This document shows, piece after piece, positions 1-9,185 of a DNA stretch of 64,000 nt. The notes beneath the pieces were generated by a model. It was not told where the DNA came from, did not search any database, and saw only the letters and a program-made list of their open reading frames with translations. Position numbers and translations under genes: made by a program. The stretch covers positions 5,703,501 through 5,767,500 of the forward strand of contig NZ_CP048810.1 in the NCBI RefSeq assembly GCF_013347965.1, written 5' to 3'. This DNA is from Pseudomonas bijieensis (GTDB lineage: Bacteria > Pseudomonadota > Gammaproteobacteria > Pseudomonadales > Pseudomonadaceae). Position 1 is the stretch's first letter; the number at the start of each line of letters is the position of its first letter.

Positions 1-664
1 AGACAACCGCGATATTCTCGCAAACCTGGCCGATTACCTGGGGCTCAAGGGTTATACCGTCGATTGTGCCCAGGACGGTCTGTCGGGCTTGCACCTGGCC
101 GCTACCGAACACTACGACCTGATCGTGCTCGACATCATGCTGCCGGGCATCGACGGCTACACCTTGTGCAAGCGCCTGCGCGAAGACGCCCGGCGCGACA
201 CCCCGGTGATCATGCTCACCGCCCGGGATCAGTTGGACGATCGTTTGCAGGGCTTCAAGTCCGGGGCCGATGACTACCTGATCAAACCGTTTGCCCTGTC
301 AGAGCTGGCCGCGCGGATCGAAGCCGTCATGCGTAGAGCCCAAGGCGGTGGCCGCCGTGCCTTGCAGGTTGGCGACCTGAGCTACGACCTTGACACCCTG
401 GAAGTGACCCGCGAAGGCAAGCTGCTCAAGCTCAACCCCGTAGGCCTCAAGCTGCTGGCGGTACTGATGCAGAAAAGCCCCCACGTGCTGCGCCGCGAAA
501 TCCTCGAAGAAGCCTTGTGGGGCGATGACTGCCCGGACAGCGACAGCCTGCGCAGCCACGTCCATCAACTGCGCCAGGTGATCGACAAACCGTTCGACAA
601 ACCGCTGTTGCACACCGTACACGGCGTCGGCTATCGCTTGGCCGAGGGCCGCGATGGAGTTTAA
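1..664 (+). CDS. colR: ColR response regulator (5' partial)
   Basis: OmpR-type response regulator cut by the window start; the open frame enters at base 2. The visible part has the receiver core with the phosphoacceptor Asp in VLDIMLPG, the conserved Lys in LIKPF, then a winged-helix DNA-binding domain ending HTVHGVGYRL. It overlaps the kinase gene by 11 nt, so the two are translationally coupled. Assignment to ColR rests on the partner kinase, which carries the metal-binding glutamates of ColS, and on the methyltransferase/LPS-kinase pair downstream. ColR is known to control outer-membrane integrity and metal tolerance genes in pseudomonads. Confidence 0.88.
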   Translation, partial: DNRDILANLADYLGLKGYTVDCAQDGLSGLHLAATEHYDLIVLDIMLPGIDGYTLCKRLREDARRDTPVIMLTARDQLDDRLQGFKSGADDYLIKPFALSELAARIEAVMRRAQGGGRRALQVGDLSYDLDTLEVTREGKLLKLNPVGLKLLAVLMQKSPHVLRREILEEALWGDDCPDSDSLRSHVHQLRQVIDKPFDKPLLHTVHGVGYRLAEGRDGV

Positions 665-1928
665 GCAAAGCCTTGCCCAACGGATCATCATCGCCTTTGC
701 GCTGATGAGCGCGTTGGTGGCTGGCGCTTTCGCCATGGGCATCGTGGCGACAGTCCATCTGGTCGAAGAGAAACTGATTTCTGCCGGGCTTGGCGGCGAT
801 CTGCAACGCTTGCTGTTGATGGACAGTGTCTCGGACTGGAACCATCGGCCGGAACCGGACCAACTGTTTTATTTCAGCGGCGGCCCAGGTGATTTCGAGC
901 TGCCCAAGGACCTGCGCCATCTGGAGCGTGGTTTCCACGAGGTGTTTCGCGAACAGTTGTCGTATCACGCCATGGTCGAGATCGTGGACGGTCGGCACTA
1001 CGTGTTGCTGCAAGACCAGAGCGACTTCGAAGAGCGCGAACGGGTGTTGTTCGCCGTGGTGCTGGTGGGCTTTGTGCTCAGCCTGGCACTAGCGGTATTT
1101 CTGGGCTGGGTCCTGGCACGCCGGGTGATGGCGCCGGTGGTTCGCCTGGCCCGGCAAGTGCGTCATCGCGATCAGCTCCTCGGCCTCGCTCCGCCGCTGG
1201 CCCCGGATTATGCCGCCGATGAAGTGGGTGAACTGGCCGTGGCGTTCGACGCAACCCTGGGGCGCTTGCGCCAGGCCCTGACTCGCGAACGATTGTTTAC
1301 CAGCGATGTGAGCCACGAATTGCGCACACCGCTGATGGTCCTGGCGACCTCCTGTGAGTTGCTGCTGGAAAACCCGGCACTGGACCAGCGCGGTCGGACC
1401 CAGGTCGAGCGTATCAACAGGGCCAGTGAAGAGATGCGCGAACTGGTGCAGACCTTCCTGATGCTCGCCAGGGCCCAGCGCGAAGACGGCGGGTCGCCTC
1501 GGCTGACCCTGGGGCAGGTGGCCGAGAACCTCCTTGGAGTATGGCGCGGGCCCATCGAGTCCAAAGGCCTGACGCTGATTTTCGAGCCCGGGCAAACCGC
1601 CGATACCCTGTACAACGCCACGTTCCTGACTGCCGTGATGGGCAATTTGCTACGCAACGCCCTGCACTACACCGATCAGGGGTTCATTCGCCTTTCGCTG
1701 AGCGCTACCGGGTTTGTGGTCGAGGACAGCGGTGTGGGCATCCCGGAGGAGAAGCGCGAGGCGATGTTCGAGCCGTTCGTGCGTGGTAATGAAAAGCGCG
1801 GCGAGGGATTGGGATTGGGCTTGTCCCTGGTGCAGCGCATTTGCGAGAACCAGGGCTGGACAGTGAGCCTCAGTACGATGGAGCCCAACGGTTGCCACTT
1901 CGAGGTGCAATTGAATCCAAAGGGCTAA
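654..1928 (+). CDS. colS: ColS sensor histidine kinase
   Basis: Membrane sensor kinase of 424 aa. TM1 spans about residues 11-33, a short periplasmic loop 34-130, TM2 131-155, then HAMP, a HisKA domain with the phosphorylated His221 in DVSHELRTP, and an HATPase domain (N box near LLRNALHYT, G box GLGLGLSL). The loop contains Glu38, Glu96 and the EERE motif at 126-129. These match the positions I remember for the ExxE iron/zinc-sensing site of P. putida ColS, which is the main reason for the name. It phosphorylates ColR when Fe(III) or Zn is in excess. The start overlaps the end of colR. Confidence 0.9.
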   Translation: MEFKQSLAQRIIIAFALMSALVAGAFAMGIVATVHLVEEKLISAGLGGDLQRLLLMDSVSDWNHRPEPDQLFYFSGGPGDFELPKDLRHLERGFHEVFREQLSYHAMVEIVDGRHYVLLQDQSDFEERERVLFAVVLVGFVLSLALAVFLGWVLARRVMAPVVRLARQVRHRDQLLGLAPPLAPDYAADEVGELAVAFDATLGRLRQALTRERLFTSDVSHELRTPLMVLATSCELLLENPALDQRGRTQVERINRASEEMRELVQTFLMLARAQREDGGSPRLTLGQVAENLLGVWRGPIESKGLTLIFEPGQTADTLYNATFLTAVMGNLLRNALHYTDQGFIRLSLSATGFVVEDSGVGIPEEKREAMFEPFVRGNEKRGEGLGLGLSLVQRICENQGWTVSLSTMEPNGCHFEVQLNPKG

Positions 1929-1963
1929 GCGTATGCCTTGAAAAGTCTTGTAAACATTGGGGC

Positions 1964-1986
1964 GCTTATGTGACTTTATTTTCACA
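1964..1986 (+). promoter_or_regulatory. Possible ColR-binding site before the methyltransferase gene
   Basis: The colS-methyltransferase gap contains TGACTTTATTTTCAC (1971-1985). Its TTTTCAC end is the conserved part of the ColR motif as I remember it from P. putida, but the left half fits only with one extra spacer base. It lies about 60 nt before the methyltransferase start, a sensible place for an activator site. Weak evidence. Confidence 0.35.
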
Positions 1987-2042
1987 AAGGCATGACATTC
2001 CGATTCATAAGGTGGGGTCGATCAGTCATGGAGACCCCCTTT

Positions 2043-2711
2043 ATGTCCAAACCTATCAAGCTGGACTTTTCCGAAAAATACGACGAGCAGCACGCCCAGC
2101 AATATTTTCACAAGCATCGCAGTGGTTTGAGTCGCCGTCTTTCCAACCAGCGAGACCAGCAACTGGCCCGGCGCGCGTTGGCGCTGGTCGGTGACCCCGG
2201 CCTGGTGTTGGACCTACCCTGCGGTGCCGGACGCTTCTGGTCCCTGTTGGCCGAAAAACCGAACCGGGTCATCATCGGTGCGGACAACTCCGAGGCCATG
2301 CTCAAGACCGCATTGAAGTCTCAACCGGCCGATGTCGTAAAACGGGTACGACCCTTGCACACTTCTGCGTTCGACATCGCCTTGCCTGATAACGCCGTCG
2401 ACAGCATTTTTTGCATGCGTTTGCTGCATCACATCGGCGAACCCGCGCATCGACTGGCGATTCTGAAGGAATTCGAGCGTGTCAGCCGTGACAGCGTGAT
2501 CGTTTCATTGTGGGTCGATGGCAATTTCAAGGCCTGGAAACGCAAGCGTCTGGAGCGTACTCGTGGGCAGAAAGACTACCAGAATCGATTTGTGTTACCG
2601 ACTGATACAGTAGAAGAGGAGTTTCGGCAGGCTGGGTTTCGCATTCAGGAACGACTGGATTTCCTACCGCTCTATGCCATGTGGCGAGTTTATGTATTAC
2701 GCAAGAGGTAA
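2043..2711 (+). CDS. Class I SAM-dependent methyltransferase (orf222-like)
   Basis: Predicted cytoplasmic methyltransferase of 222 aa. Motif I (VLDLPCGAGRF, about residues 55-65) is the SAM-binding glycine loop, followed by the acidic GADNSE and the motif DNAVDSIFCMRLLHHI typical of the Methyltransf_11 fold. The upstream in-frame ATG at 2028 is possible, but 2043 gives the 222-codon length of the ORF reported downstream of colRS in P. fluorescens WCS365. The LPS kinase gene follows after 4 nt, so the pair is an operon, probably ColR-controlled. The likely substrate is an LPS or other envelope component, inferred only from context. Confidence 0.8.
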   Translation: MSKPIKLDFSEKYDEQHAQQYFHKHRSGLSRRLSNQRDQQLARRALALVGDPGLVLDLPCGAGRFWSLLAEKPNRVIIGADNSEAMLKTALKSQPADVVKRVRPLHTSAFDIALPDNAVDSIFCMRLLHHIGEPAHRLAILKEFERVSRDSVIVSLWVDGNFKAWKRKRLERTRGQKDYQNRFVLPTDTVEEEFRQAGFRIQERLDFLPLYAMWRVYVLRKR

Positions 2712-2715
2712 CAGC

Positions 2716-3426
2716 ATGGTTGTGCAGGCAGTAGAGACAACTGGCATTTCCCGCAACAGCTTCGAACACTTCTGGAACCAGCAAGGTGAGTGGGTAGAAG
2801 AACCCAATGTACGACGTGGTGGTGAAAGCGGCGTGCAGCGGATCAACAGCAAGGACGGCGAGCTGCTTTATGCCAAGCGTCAGACCGGACACATTTATCG
2901 CAGTTGGCTGCATCCGTTCGGTCGACCGACCGTGTTGCGCGAGCAAGACGCACTGCTGGCCTTGACTCGGCTGGATGTCCGCGTTCCCCAGCTCATTTTT
3001 TGTGGTGCCCAGCGTGACCCCGTCCACAAGTGGCGTGCGCTGTTGGTGACCCATGCCCTGGAAGGCTTTGAGGAAATCGAGCACTGGTATGCCGAAGGCG
3101 GACGTGAGCGCCATGGCGAAGCGGTGCATGATCGAATCCTCCAGGCATTGGCCGAGAATCTGGCGCGCATGCACAAAGGCCGTTGGCAACACGGCTGCCT
3201 CTACATCAAGCATGTCTTTGTGCGTGTGACGGGGGAGGGCGAAGCGGCCAAGGTCGAAGTGGCCCTGCTGGACCTGGAGAAGTGTCGCCAGCGCCTGACT
3301 ACCCGGCGTGCGGCCGCCCATGACATGAAACAGCTGCGGCGCCATTCGTCGTTCAGCGATGCCGATTGGAAAAAACTCGTCTACTTTTATGAGGCGGCGT
3401 TTGGCAGCGCTATCAAAGGTTTATAG
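2716..3426 (+). CDS. wapQ: LPS core kinase, WapQ/InaA family
   Basis: A 236-aa member of the Kdo/WaaP lipopolysaccharide kinase family, which has a protein-kinase-like fold and phosphorylates sugars of the LPS inner core. Visible kinase features are the loop LARMHKGRWQHGCLYIKHVF (HG near residue 160, equivalent to the HxD region) and LLDLEKCR as the metal-binding acidic segment. The ATG at 2716 is chosen because AGAGG overlaps the preceding stop codon at the right distance. An in-frame start 42 nt upstream would overlap the methyltransferase. The same gene pair is described as a ColR/S-dependent methyltransferase/wapQ operon in P. fluorescens; the P. aeruginosa equivalent is named inaA. Confidence 0.8.
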   Translation: MVVQAVETTGISRNSFEHFWNQQGEWVEEPNVRRGGESGVQRINSKDGELLYAKRQTGHIYRSWLHPFGRPTVLREQDALLALTRLDVRVPQLIFCGAQRDPVHKWRALLVTHALEGFEEIEHWYAEGGRERHGEAVHDRILQALAENLARMHKGRWQHGCLYIKHVFVRVTGEGEAAKVEVALLDLEKCRQRLTTRRAAAHDMKQLRRHSSFSDADWKKLVYFYEAAFGSAIKGL

Positions 3427-3428
3427 CG

Positions 3429-3656
3429 ATGAAACTAGAAATTGCTAGAGGTTTGTTTTTAGTCGGAGCCCTGGCAGTTGCATCGATGGCGGTGGCTGTG
3501 TGGGAACAGCCACGCTCGCAGATCCTCAGTGCTTCGAATGCTGATGCGCATTGCCCTTTGCCGCGCGTGGCAAAGGCCAGCGAGGCGATCCGACCGGACA
3601 ATGATCTGCTGCTGTTCATGTTCAGCCTTTCCCAGGGGATGAGGCCGCAAAGTTGA
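3429..3656 (+). CDS. Small membrane-anchored or exported peptide
   Basis: A 75-aa reading frame starting 2 nt after the LPS kinase stop, so probably the last gene of the ColR-linked operon. Residues 5-24 (IARGLFLVGALAVASMAVAV) form one hydrophobic segment, either a signal peptide or an N-terminal anchor. The rest is polar with a single Cys and no family I recognise. The close coupling and the terminator just downstream argue that it is real, but function is unknown. Confidence 0.65.
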   Translation: MKLEIARGLFLVGALAVASMAVAVWEQPRSQILSASNADAHCPLPRVAKASEAIRPDNDLLLFMFSLSQGMRPQS

Positions 3657-3673
3657 GAGACATGAAGCCAAAA

Positions 3674-3706
3674 TAAAGGCCTCGCTTGTGCGAGGCCTTT
3701 ATTTTT
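3674..3706. terminator. Bidirectional Rho-independent terminator
   Basis: Perfect 12-bp stem TAAAGGCCTCGC / GCGAGGCCTTTA with loop TTGT, followed by T-rich sequence on the plus strand and, on the minus strand, by TTTTGG. It separates the ColRS-linked genes from the convergent RND operon. Confidence 0.9.
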
Positions 3707-3741
3707 GGACTTGTACAAGTGTTCAGTCGAACACAACTGCC

Positions 3742-6700
3742 TCAGGTTTTGTCCGGCTTGGCCAGCAGCGTGTAGACGCAGGGCAACACGAACAGCGTGA
3801 ACAGGGTGCCAATCGACATCCCGGTAGCGATCACCGTACCGATGTCGAAACGGCTCACAGCCCCGGCGCCCGTGGCGAGGATTAGCGGCACCATGCCGAA
3901 CACCATTGCCGCAGTGGTCATCAGCACCGGTCGCAGACGAATCGACGCGGCTTGTTCCACGGCTTCGCGCGGCGTCAGGTTCTGCTCCCTGCGCAACTGG
4001 TTGGCGAATTCGACAATCAGGATCCCGTGCTTGCTGATCAGGCCAATCAGCGTCACCAGGCCCACCTGGGTGTAGATGTTCATGCTCGACCAGCCGAGGA
4101 ACAGCGGAATCAAGGCGCCGCAAATCGACAGCGGCACCGTCACCAGGATCACCAGCGGGTCCCGGAAGCTTTCGAACTGCGCGGCCAGCACCAGGAAGAT
4201 GATTGCCAGGGCCAGGGCAAAGGTCACCCACAACGCGCTGCCCTCCTGTACGAATTGGCGCGAAGCCCCGGCGTAATCGAAGGCGAACCCTACCGGGGCC
4301 TCCTCCCGGGCTATCTGGCGGACGGTCTCGATGGCCTCGCCCATGCTCACGATGGGGAAGCCTGAAATCGTCACCGCATTGAGTTGCTGGAACTGGTTCA
4401 GTTGTCGCGGTCGCGCCCGGTCGCTGACCTTGATCAGGGTCGACAGCGGTAGCGATTCACCCTTGGCATTTTTCACGTAGTAGTTGTTCAACCAATCCGG
4501 GTTGTCCCGGAAAGGACGCTCGACCTGGGCAATGACCTTGTAGCTGCGCCCCTCGAGGGTGAAGCGGTTGATCTCGGCTTCACCCAACAGTGTCGCCAGG
4601 GTGCCACCCAGGTCCTGCATCGAAACGCCCATCTGGGCAGCCTTGGCGCGATCGATATCCACCACGACTTCTGGCTTGTCGAACGCAAGGTCAATGTCCA
4701 TGAAGGCGAACTTGCCGGATTCCAATGCACGCTTTTTGACCCGGTCGGCAATCTCCAGCAGCGTCGCGTAGTCCTTCGGCGAGTTGATGACGAACGCGAA
4801 CGGCAAGCCTTCGCCGGTGCCTGGCAGCGAAGGCAGGTTGAAACCGAAGATCTGCAAGCCAGGCACGCTTTCCAGCTTGGCCTGGACCTCTGGCAGGATT
4901 TCCATCTGGGTGCGGCTGCGTTCGTTCCAGGGTTTGAGCAGGAAACCGCCGATACCCGACTGCACGCCGTTGTAGCCATTGATCTGGAACGAGGAGTAGT
5001 ACTCCGGGAACTCCTTGAAGATGGTAATGAAGTGATCGGTGTATGTGTTCAGGTAGTCGAGGTTGGTTGGCTGCGGGGCGTTGGCCATCATGAAAATGAT
5101 GCCCTGGTCCTCGTCGGGGGCCAGTTCGGACTTGGTGAACATGATCAGCACCGGAATCAGCAGCAGGACGATCACCGCGAACACCAGCACCACCGGCCGG
5201 GTGTTGAGAGTGCCGTGAAGCATGCGCTGGTAACGGCTCTTCAAGCGTTCGAAGACCGTGTCCAGCCGATGAGCCAGGCCCGAGGGGTTCTCGTCGTGGC
5301 GCAGGAGCATGGCGCACATCATCGGCGACAGGGTCAGGGCGACGATCCCGGAGATCACCACCGCCCCGGCCAGGGTCAATGCGAACTCCTTGAACAAAGC
5401 GCCCGTCAGGCCCTGGAGCAGGCCGATCGGTGCATACACCGCCGCCAGGGTGATGGTCATCGAGACCACCGGCATGGCAATTTCCCGGGCACCTTCTATC
5501 GCGGCGTCGAACGGGGTCTTGCCTTCCTCGATGTGCCGGTGAATGTTCTCCACCACCACGATGGCGTCGTCCACCACCAGGCCGATGGCGAGCACCATGG
5601 CCAGCAGTGTCAGGAGGTTCATCGAGTAGCCCATCAACTGCATGAAGAACATCACGCCGATCATCGACAGCGGGATGGTCACCACCGGGATGACCACCGA
5701 ACGCAGGGCCCCGAGGAACAGGAACACCACGACGATGACGATCAGCACCGCCTCGAACAGGGTTTTCACCACTTCGTCGATGGAGGCCTGGATGAACAGG
5801 GTGGCGTCGTAGGCGATCTCGGCCTTGAGGTTGGTCGGGAGCTGGGCCTCCATGTCCGGCATGATCTTGCGCACTTCCTTGATCACATCCAGCGGGTTCG
5901 CGCCGGGCGTGGCCTTGATCCCGATGTACACCGAAGGCGTGCCACCAAAGGAACTGATGGTGTCGTAGTTCTCGGCGCCCATTTCCACGCGGGCCACGTC
6001 TCGCAGCAACACGCGGCTGTCGCCGTCGGTCTTGAGCGGGATCGCGGCGAAGGCCTCGGCGGACTTGAGTTCGGTATTGGCGTTGATGCTGGTGACCACA
6101 TACTCGCCTTTCACTTCACCGGCAGCGGAGAGGAAATTGTGCTGGCGCACGGCATTGGTCACGTCGGCGGCGGTCAGGCCGAAGCCGGCGAGCTTGACCG
6201 GGTCCAGCCACAGGCGCATGGCAAAGACCTGGTTGCCGAGGATCTCCGCTTCGGCCATGCCCGGCAGCGTCGCCAGTTTGGGCTGGACCACCCGTGACAG
6301 GTAGTCGGTGATCTGCGGGTTGTTCAGTTCCTTGCTGAAGAAGCTGATGTACATCAGCGCCGAGGCATCGGCGGCCTCGCGGCTGAGAACGGGGTCCTCG
6401 GCGTCCTGGGGCAACTGGTTCTTGACCTCGTTGGCCTTGGCCAGCAGTTCGGTAAAGAGCCGGTCGCTGTTGGAGCCGATACGGGCGTAGACCGAAATCA
6501 CCGAGAAGTTCTGGCGACTGACCGAGGTCATGTAGTCGATGCCCTCGGCGCTGGCCAGGCTCTGCTGCATCGGCTGGGTAATGTAGCCCTGGATGGTTTC
6601 GGCGTTGGCCCCGGGGTAGGCGGTGGTCACCGTGATCAGGGCGTTCTCCATTTGCGGATACTGGCGCAAGGGCAACTTGCTCCAGGCCTGGAAGCCCAGC

Positions 6701-6768
6701 AGCACGATCAACAGGCTGACCACGGTGGCGAGCACCGGACGGCGGATGAATGGATCGGTAAAAGCCAT
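3742..6768 (-). CDS. mexW: RND multidrug efflux pump inner-membrane protein (MexW-like)
   Basis: A 1008-aa HAE-1 family proton/drug antiporter, full length for the family. The N-terminus FTDPFIRRPVLATVVSLLIV is TM1. The TM4 proton relay is present as GLVVDDAIVVVENIHRH (Asp-Asp pair), and the RND repeat structure with two large periplasmic loops can be followed. It sits 13 nt after the adaptor gene and no outer-membrane channel gene is present, so it should use a shared TolC/OprM-type porin. The symbol rests on gene order: ColRS genes on one side and DUF1513/imelysin genes on the other recall PA4370-PA4381 of P. aeruginosa, where mexVW lies. Substrates cannot be read from sequence. Confidence 0.82.
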   Translation of the reverse strand: MAFTDPFIRRPVLATVVSLLIVLLGFQAWSKLPLRQYPQMENALITVTTAYPGANAETIQGYITQPMQQSLASAEGIDYMTSVSRQNFSVISVYARIGSNSDRLFTELLAKANEVKNQLPQDAEDPVLSREAADASALMYISFFSKELNNPQITDYLSRVVQPKLATLPGMAEAEILGNQVFAMRLWLDPVKLAGFGLTAADVTNAVRQHNFLSAAGEVKGEYVVTSINANTELKSAEAFAAIPLKTDGDSRVLLRDVARVEMGAENYDTISSFGGTPSVYIGIKATPGANPLDVIKEVRKIMPDMEAQLPTNLKAEIAYDATLFIQASIDEVVKTLFEAVLIVIVVVFLFLGALRSVVIPVVTIPLSMIGVMFFMQLMGYSMNLLTLLAMVLAIGLVVDDAIVVVENIHRHIEEGKTPFDAAIEGAREIAMPVVSMTITLAAVYAPIGLLQGLTGALFKEFALTLAGAVVISGIVALTLSPMMCAMLLRHDENPSGLAHRLDTVFERLKSRYQRMLHGTLNTRPVVLVFAVIVLLLIPVLIMFTKSELAPDEDQGIIFMMANAPQPTNLDYLNTYTDHFITIFKEFPEYYSSFQINGYNGVQSGIGGFLLKPWNERSRTQMEILPEVQAKLESVPGLQIFGFNLPSLPGTGEGLPFAFVINSPKDYATLLEIADRVKKRALESGKFAFMDIDLAFDKPEVVVDIDRAKAAQMGVSMQDLGGTLATLLGEAEINRFTLEGRSYKVIAQVERPFRDNPDWLNNYYVKNAKGESLPLSTLIKVSDRARPRQLNQFQQLNAVTISGFPIVSMGEAIETVRQIAREEAPVGFAFDYAGASRQFVQEGSALWVTFALALAIIFLVLAAQFESFRDPLVILVTVPLSICGALIPLFLGWSSMNIYTQVGLVTLIGLISKHGILIVEFANQLRREQNLTPREAVEQAASIRLRPVLMTTAAMVFGMVPLILATGAGAVSRFDIGTVIATGMSIGTLFTLFVLPCVYTLLAKPDKT

Positions 6769-6781
6769 GAGGGTTCCTTGA

Positions 6782-7930
6782 TCAGTCCGCGCGCGGCGGG
6801 CTGTTCTGTTCGGTCAGGGTCTTGTCGTCGCTGATGGCGATGGGCGTACCGTTGTCGAGTTTGATCTGGCCGGCGATCACGACTTGTTCGCCACTCTGCA
6901 CGCCTTTGGAAACCAGCACTTGGCCGTCACGTCGCTCGCCGGTTTCGACGAAGCGCCGTTCGGCGATCAGGACCGGCTGGCCCTTGTCGTCTTTCTCGAT
7001 ATTGCCGTCGGCGGCTTTCTTCTGGCTCACCACGTACATGGAGTTGCCGTAGAGGGTGTAGGTCACGGCGCTTTCCGGCACGACGATTCCGGCGGCCACC
7101 TCCGGCAGGATCACCTGCAGGTTGGCGAACATGCCGGGCAGCAGCTTGCCGTCGGGGTTGGCCAGGGTGGCGCGCACCAATACGTTGCGGGTGCTGTCCT
7201 CGACCTTGGGGTTGATCGCGCTGATGGTGCCGACGAAGTTCTGCCCGGGATAGGCCGAGACGCTGACGTTGACCGGTTGGGCAACGGCGAGCCTGGGCAC
7301 GGTTTGCTCAGGGACGTAGAAGTCCACATAAAGGCTGCTGAGGTCTTGCAGGGTGGCGATCACCGTGCCGCTGGCCAGGTAGTCGCCGACGTCCACCTGG
7401 CGAATGCCGATGGTGCCGCTGAACGGCGCCAGGATGTGTTTCTTGGCCAGCGAAGCCTTGAGTTGATTGACCGTGGCCTGGTTTTTTTTCAGTTGCGCCG
7501 AGAGCCGGTCGAACTCGCCCTTGGAGATCGCCTGGCTGCCCACCAGTTGTCGGCCGCGACCGAAATCCAGTTGCGACAGGCCAAGGTCGGCCTCGGCGGT
7601 TTCCAGCAGGGCGCTTTCGACGTCGCTGTCCAGTTGCAGGAGTGGCTGGCCGGCCTTGACCTTCTGCCCGGACTGGAATTGCACCTTCTGCACGGTCCCG
7701 GCAGTTTCCAGGCTCAGGTCCACGCCTTGCAGCGCCTTGAGGCTGCCAACGGTGGGCAGGCGAGCCTCCCAGGGTTGCTGGGCGGCCGTGGCTACGGCAA
7801 CGCTGACCGGTGGTTTGGGGGCAGAAAACATCTGGATCTGCTGGTAGACGGAGAAGGCCTTGTAGCCGGCGAGCAACAGCACCACCAGCAGGACAACACC
7901 CAACATGATCAGCATGCGGCGTCGCAGCAT
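6782..7930 (-). CDS. mexV: RND periplasmic adaptor (MexV-like membrane fusion protein)
   Basis: A 382-aa membrane fusion protein bridging the RND pump to an outer-membrane channel. One N-terminal membrane helix (residues 6-27) anchors it and there is no lipobox. It has a biotinyl-lipoyl-like half motif near GTVQKVQFQSGQKVKAGQPL (about 80-100), an alpha-helical hairpin (about 105-165), the second lipoyl half LAPFSGTIGIRQVDVGDYL, then beta-barrel and membrane-proximal domains. It is the first gene of the pump pair and is transcribed away from the iron-linked genes, with 155 nt between it and the DUF1513 stop. Confidence 0.82.
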   Translation of the reverse strand: MLRRRMLIMLGVVLLVVLLLAGYKAFSVYQQIQMFSAPKPPVSVAVATAAQQPWEARLPTVGSLKALQGVDLSLETAGTVQKVQFQSGQKVKAGQPLLQLDSDVESALLETAEADLGLSQLDFGRGRQLVGSQAISKGEFDRLSAQLKKNQATVNQLKASLAKKHILAPFSGTIGIRQVDVGDYLASGTVIATLQDLSSLYVDFYVPEQTVPRLAVAQPVNVSVSAYPGQNFVGTISAINPKVEDSTRNVLVRATLANPDGKLLPGMFANLQVILPEVAAGIVVPESAVTYTLYGNSMYVVSQKKAADGNIEKDDKGQPVLIAERRFVETGERRDGQVLVSKGVQSGEQVVIAGQIKLDNGTPIAISDDKTLTEQNSPPRAD

Positions 7931-8085
7931 GTTCCACTTCCTTGGAAAAGAGCTGAGGGAAAATACAGATAGGCGGGCACATTACTCCGAGTGTGCGGGG
8001 TATTCCAGATGCTGGCGGGCTGGCAATGCGTGGGATTTTTCCGAAAAATCAGGGAGCTCGGCGCCGATAGGCTTCGCTCCCATGC

Positions 8086-9183
8086 TCAGGCCAGATGCAA
8101 ATGGTTGTCCCAGAGCCCTGCCGGTAGATCCAGTGGTTTTGCAACCAGTGGTGTCTGCCGGCAATCGTAATAGCGGCAGCGTCCTTGGCCCGACGTCACG
8201 ACGAAACCATCGGCCACCGCGCCTACGCCGGCGCAGTCCGGCAGCGGTGCGTCCAGGCGTACGTCGCCACTGTCCAGGTCCCAGATGAAGAAGCGGTTGC
8301 CACGAGGGGCGGTCAGGGCCACCAGGCGCAAGTCGCTGTGCACGGCGACGCTGGCGGTGTAGTGCCCCATGGCCTGCAATTGCTCTTCAGGCACCGGGAA
8401 CGCCTGGAACGGTTGGCCCGGCCGCTTGATCGCCACCAGTTCCGACGACTCGTGGGCAGCGCCCATGAACTGCTGGCCGGAGACGATGGTGCCGTCGCTG
8501 GCTATGCCCAGGTGGCGCACGCTGTTCATCGACTGGGCGAGGGTTTCCTTGCTCAGCAGGGTGCCATCGCGTTGCATCAGCACCAGGCTCGGCTCCATGG
8601 CGTCGAGGTTCATTTCGACCCGGCTTTCGGCCTCGGTGCGAATGCCGCCGTTGGCGATCACCAGCGTTTCGCCATCGGGCATCCATGACACCTGGTGAGG
8701 ACCGATGCCATGGGTGGAAATCTCGCCGCTGTGTACCAGCCGCTCGCCTTCGAAACGGTATACGCCCAACAGCCCGCGTCCCGGGTCGGTGGTGTCGTTC
8801 TCGGTGGCATACAGCCACTCGCCGCTTTTGTGGATCACCGCGTGGCCATAGAAATGCCGGTTCGGCAACGAGGTGATGGTTTGCAGCAGCGACCCGTCGC
8901 GCAGGTCGATCAGATAGCTTTCGGTGCCTGGACGACGGGCGACGAACAGCGCAATCGGCAGTGTTGGATGGTTGATGATGTCATGGCAACGCTGGCCGAC
9001 CTGGGTGGCGAACACCCGCGTGCCGTCCAGTCGATAGCCGACGGCGTAGTGCTTGCCGTCGCCATCGTCCCGTGCCGAAAGCAGTAGCGGACTCTTGTCC
9101 TTTTGCTTGAACAGCGTCCAGCCGCCCAGGGTAACGGCGCCGAGCAGCAAGCTGCCCAGTGCCAGGACCTGACGTCGAAACAT
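8086..9183 (-). CDS. DUF1513 family periplasmic protein
   Basis: A 365-aa exported protein. Its N-terminus (MFRRQVLALGSLLLGAVTLGG) has a twin arginine and a hydrophobic core, so it may be a Tat or Sec substrate. The body has repeating beta-strand units (for example GDGKHYAVGYRLDGTR, FFIWDLDSGDV) suggesting a beta-propeller. It begins 2 nt after the imelysin stop, hence co-transcribed. The family is found almost only beside imelysin and di-haem oxidoreductase genes, implying a role in periplasmic iron handling; the biochemical activity is unknown. Confidence 0.8.
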   Translation of the reverse strand: MFRRQVLALGSLLLGAVTLGGWTLFKQKDKSPLLLSARDDGDGKHYAVGYRLDGTRVFATQVGQRCHDIINHPTLPIALFVARRPGTESYLIDLRDGSLLQTITSLPNRHFYGHAVIHKSGEWLYATENDTTDPGRGLLGVYRFEGERLVHSGEISTHGIGPHQVSWMPDGETLVIANGGIRTEAESRVEMNLDAMEPSLVLMQRDGTLLSKETLAQSMNSVRHLGIASDGTIVSGQQFMGAAHESSELVAIKRPGQPFQAFPVPEEQLQAMGHYTASVAVHSDLRLVALTAPRGNRFFIWDLDSGDVRLDAPLPDCAGVGAVADGFVVTSGQGRCRYYDCRQTPLVAKPLDLPAGLWDNHLHLA

Positions 9184-9185
9184 GA

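Noticed and set aside
5032..6297. 421-aa plus-strand frame opposite the RND pump gene
   Set aside because: Antisense shadow with His/Gln-rich composition; the minus-strand frame encodes a full HAE-1 pump.
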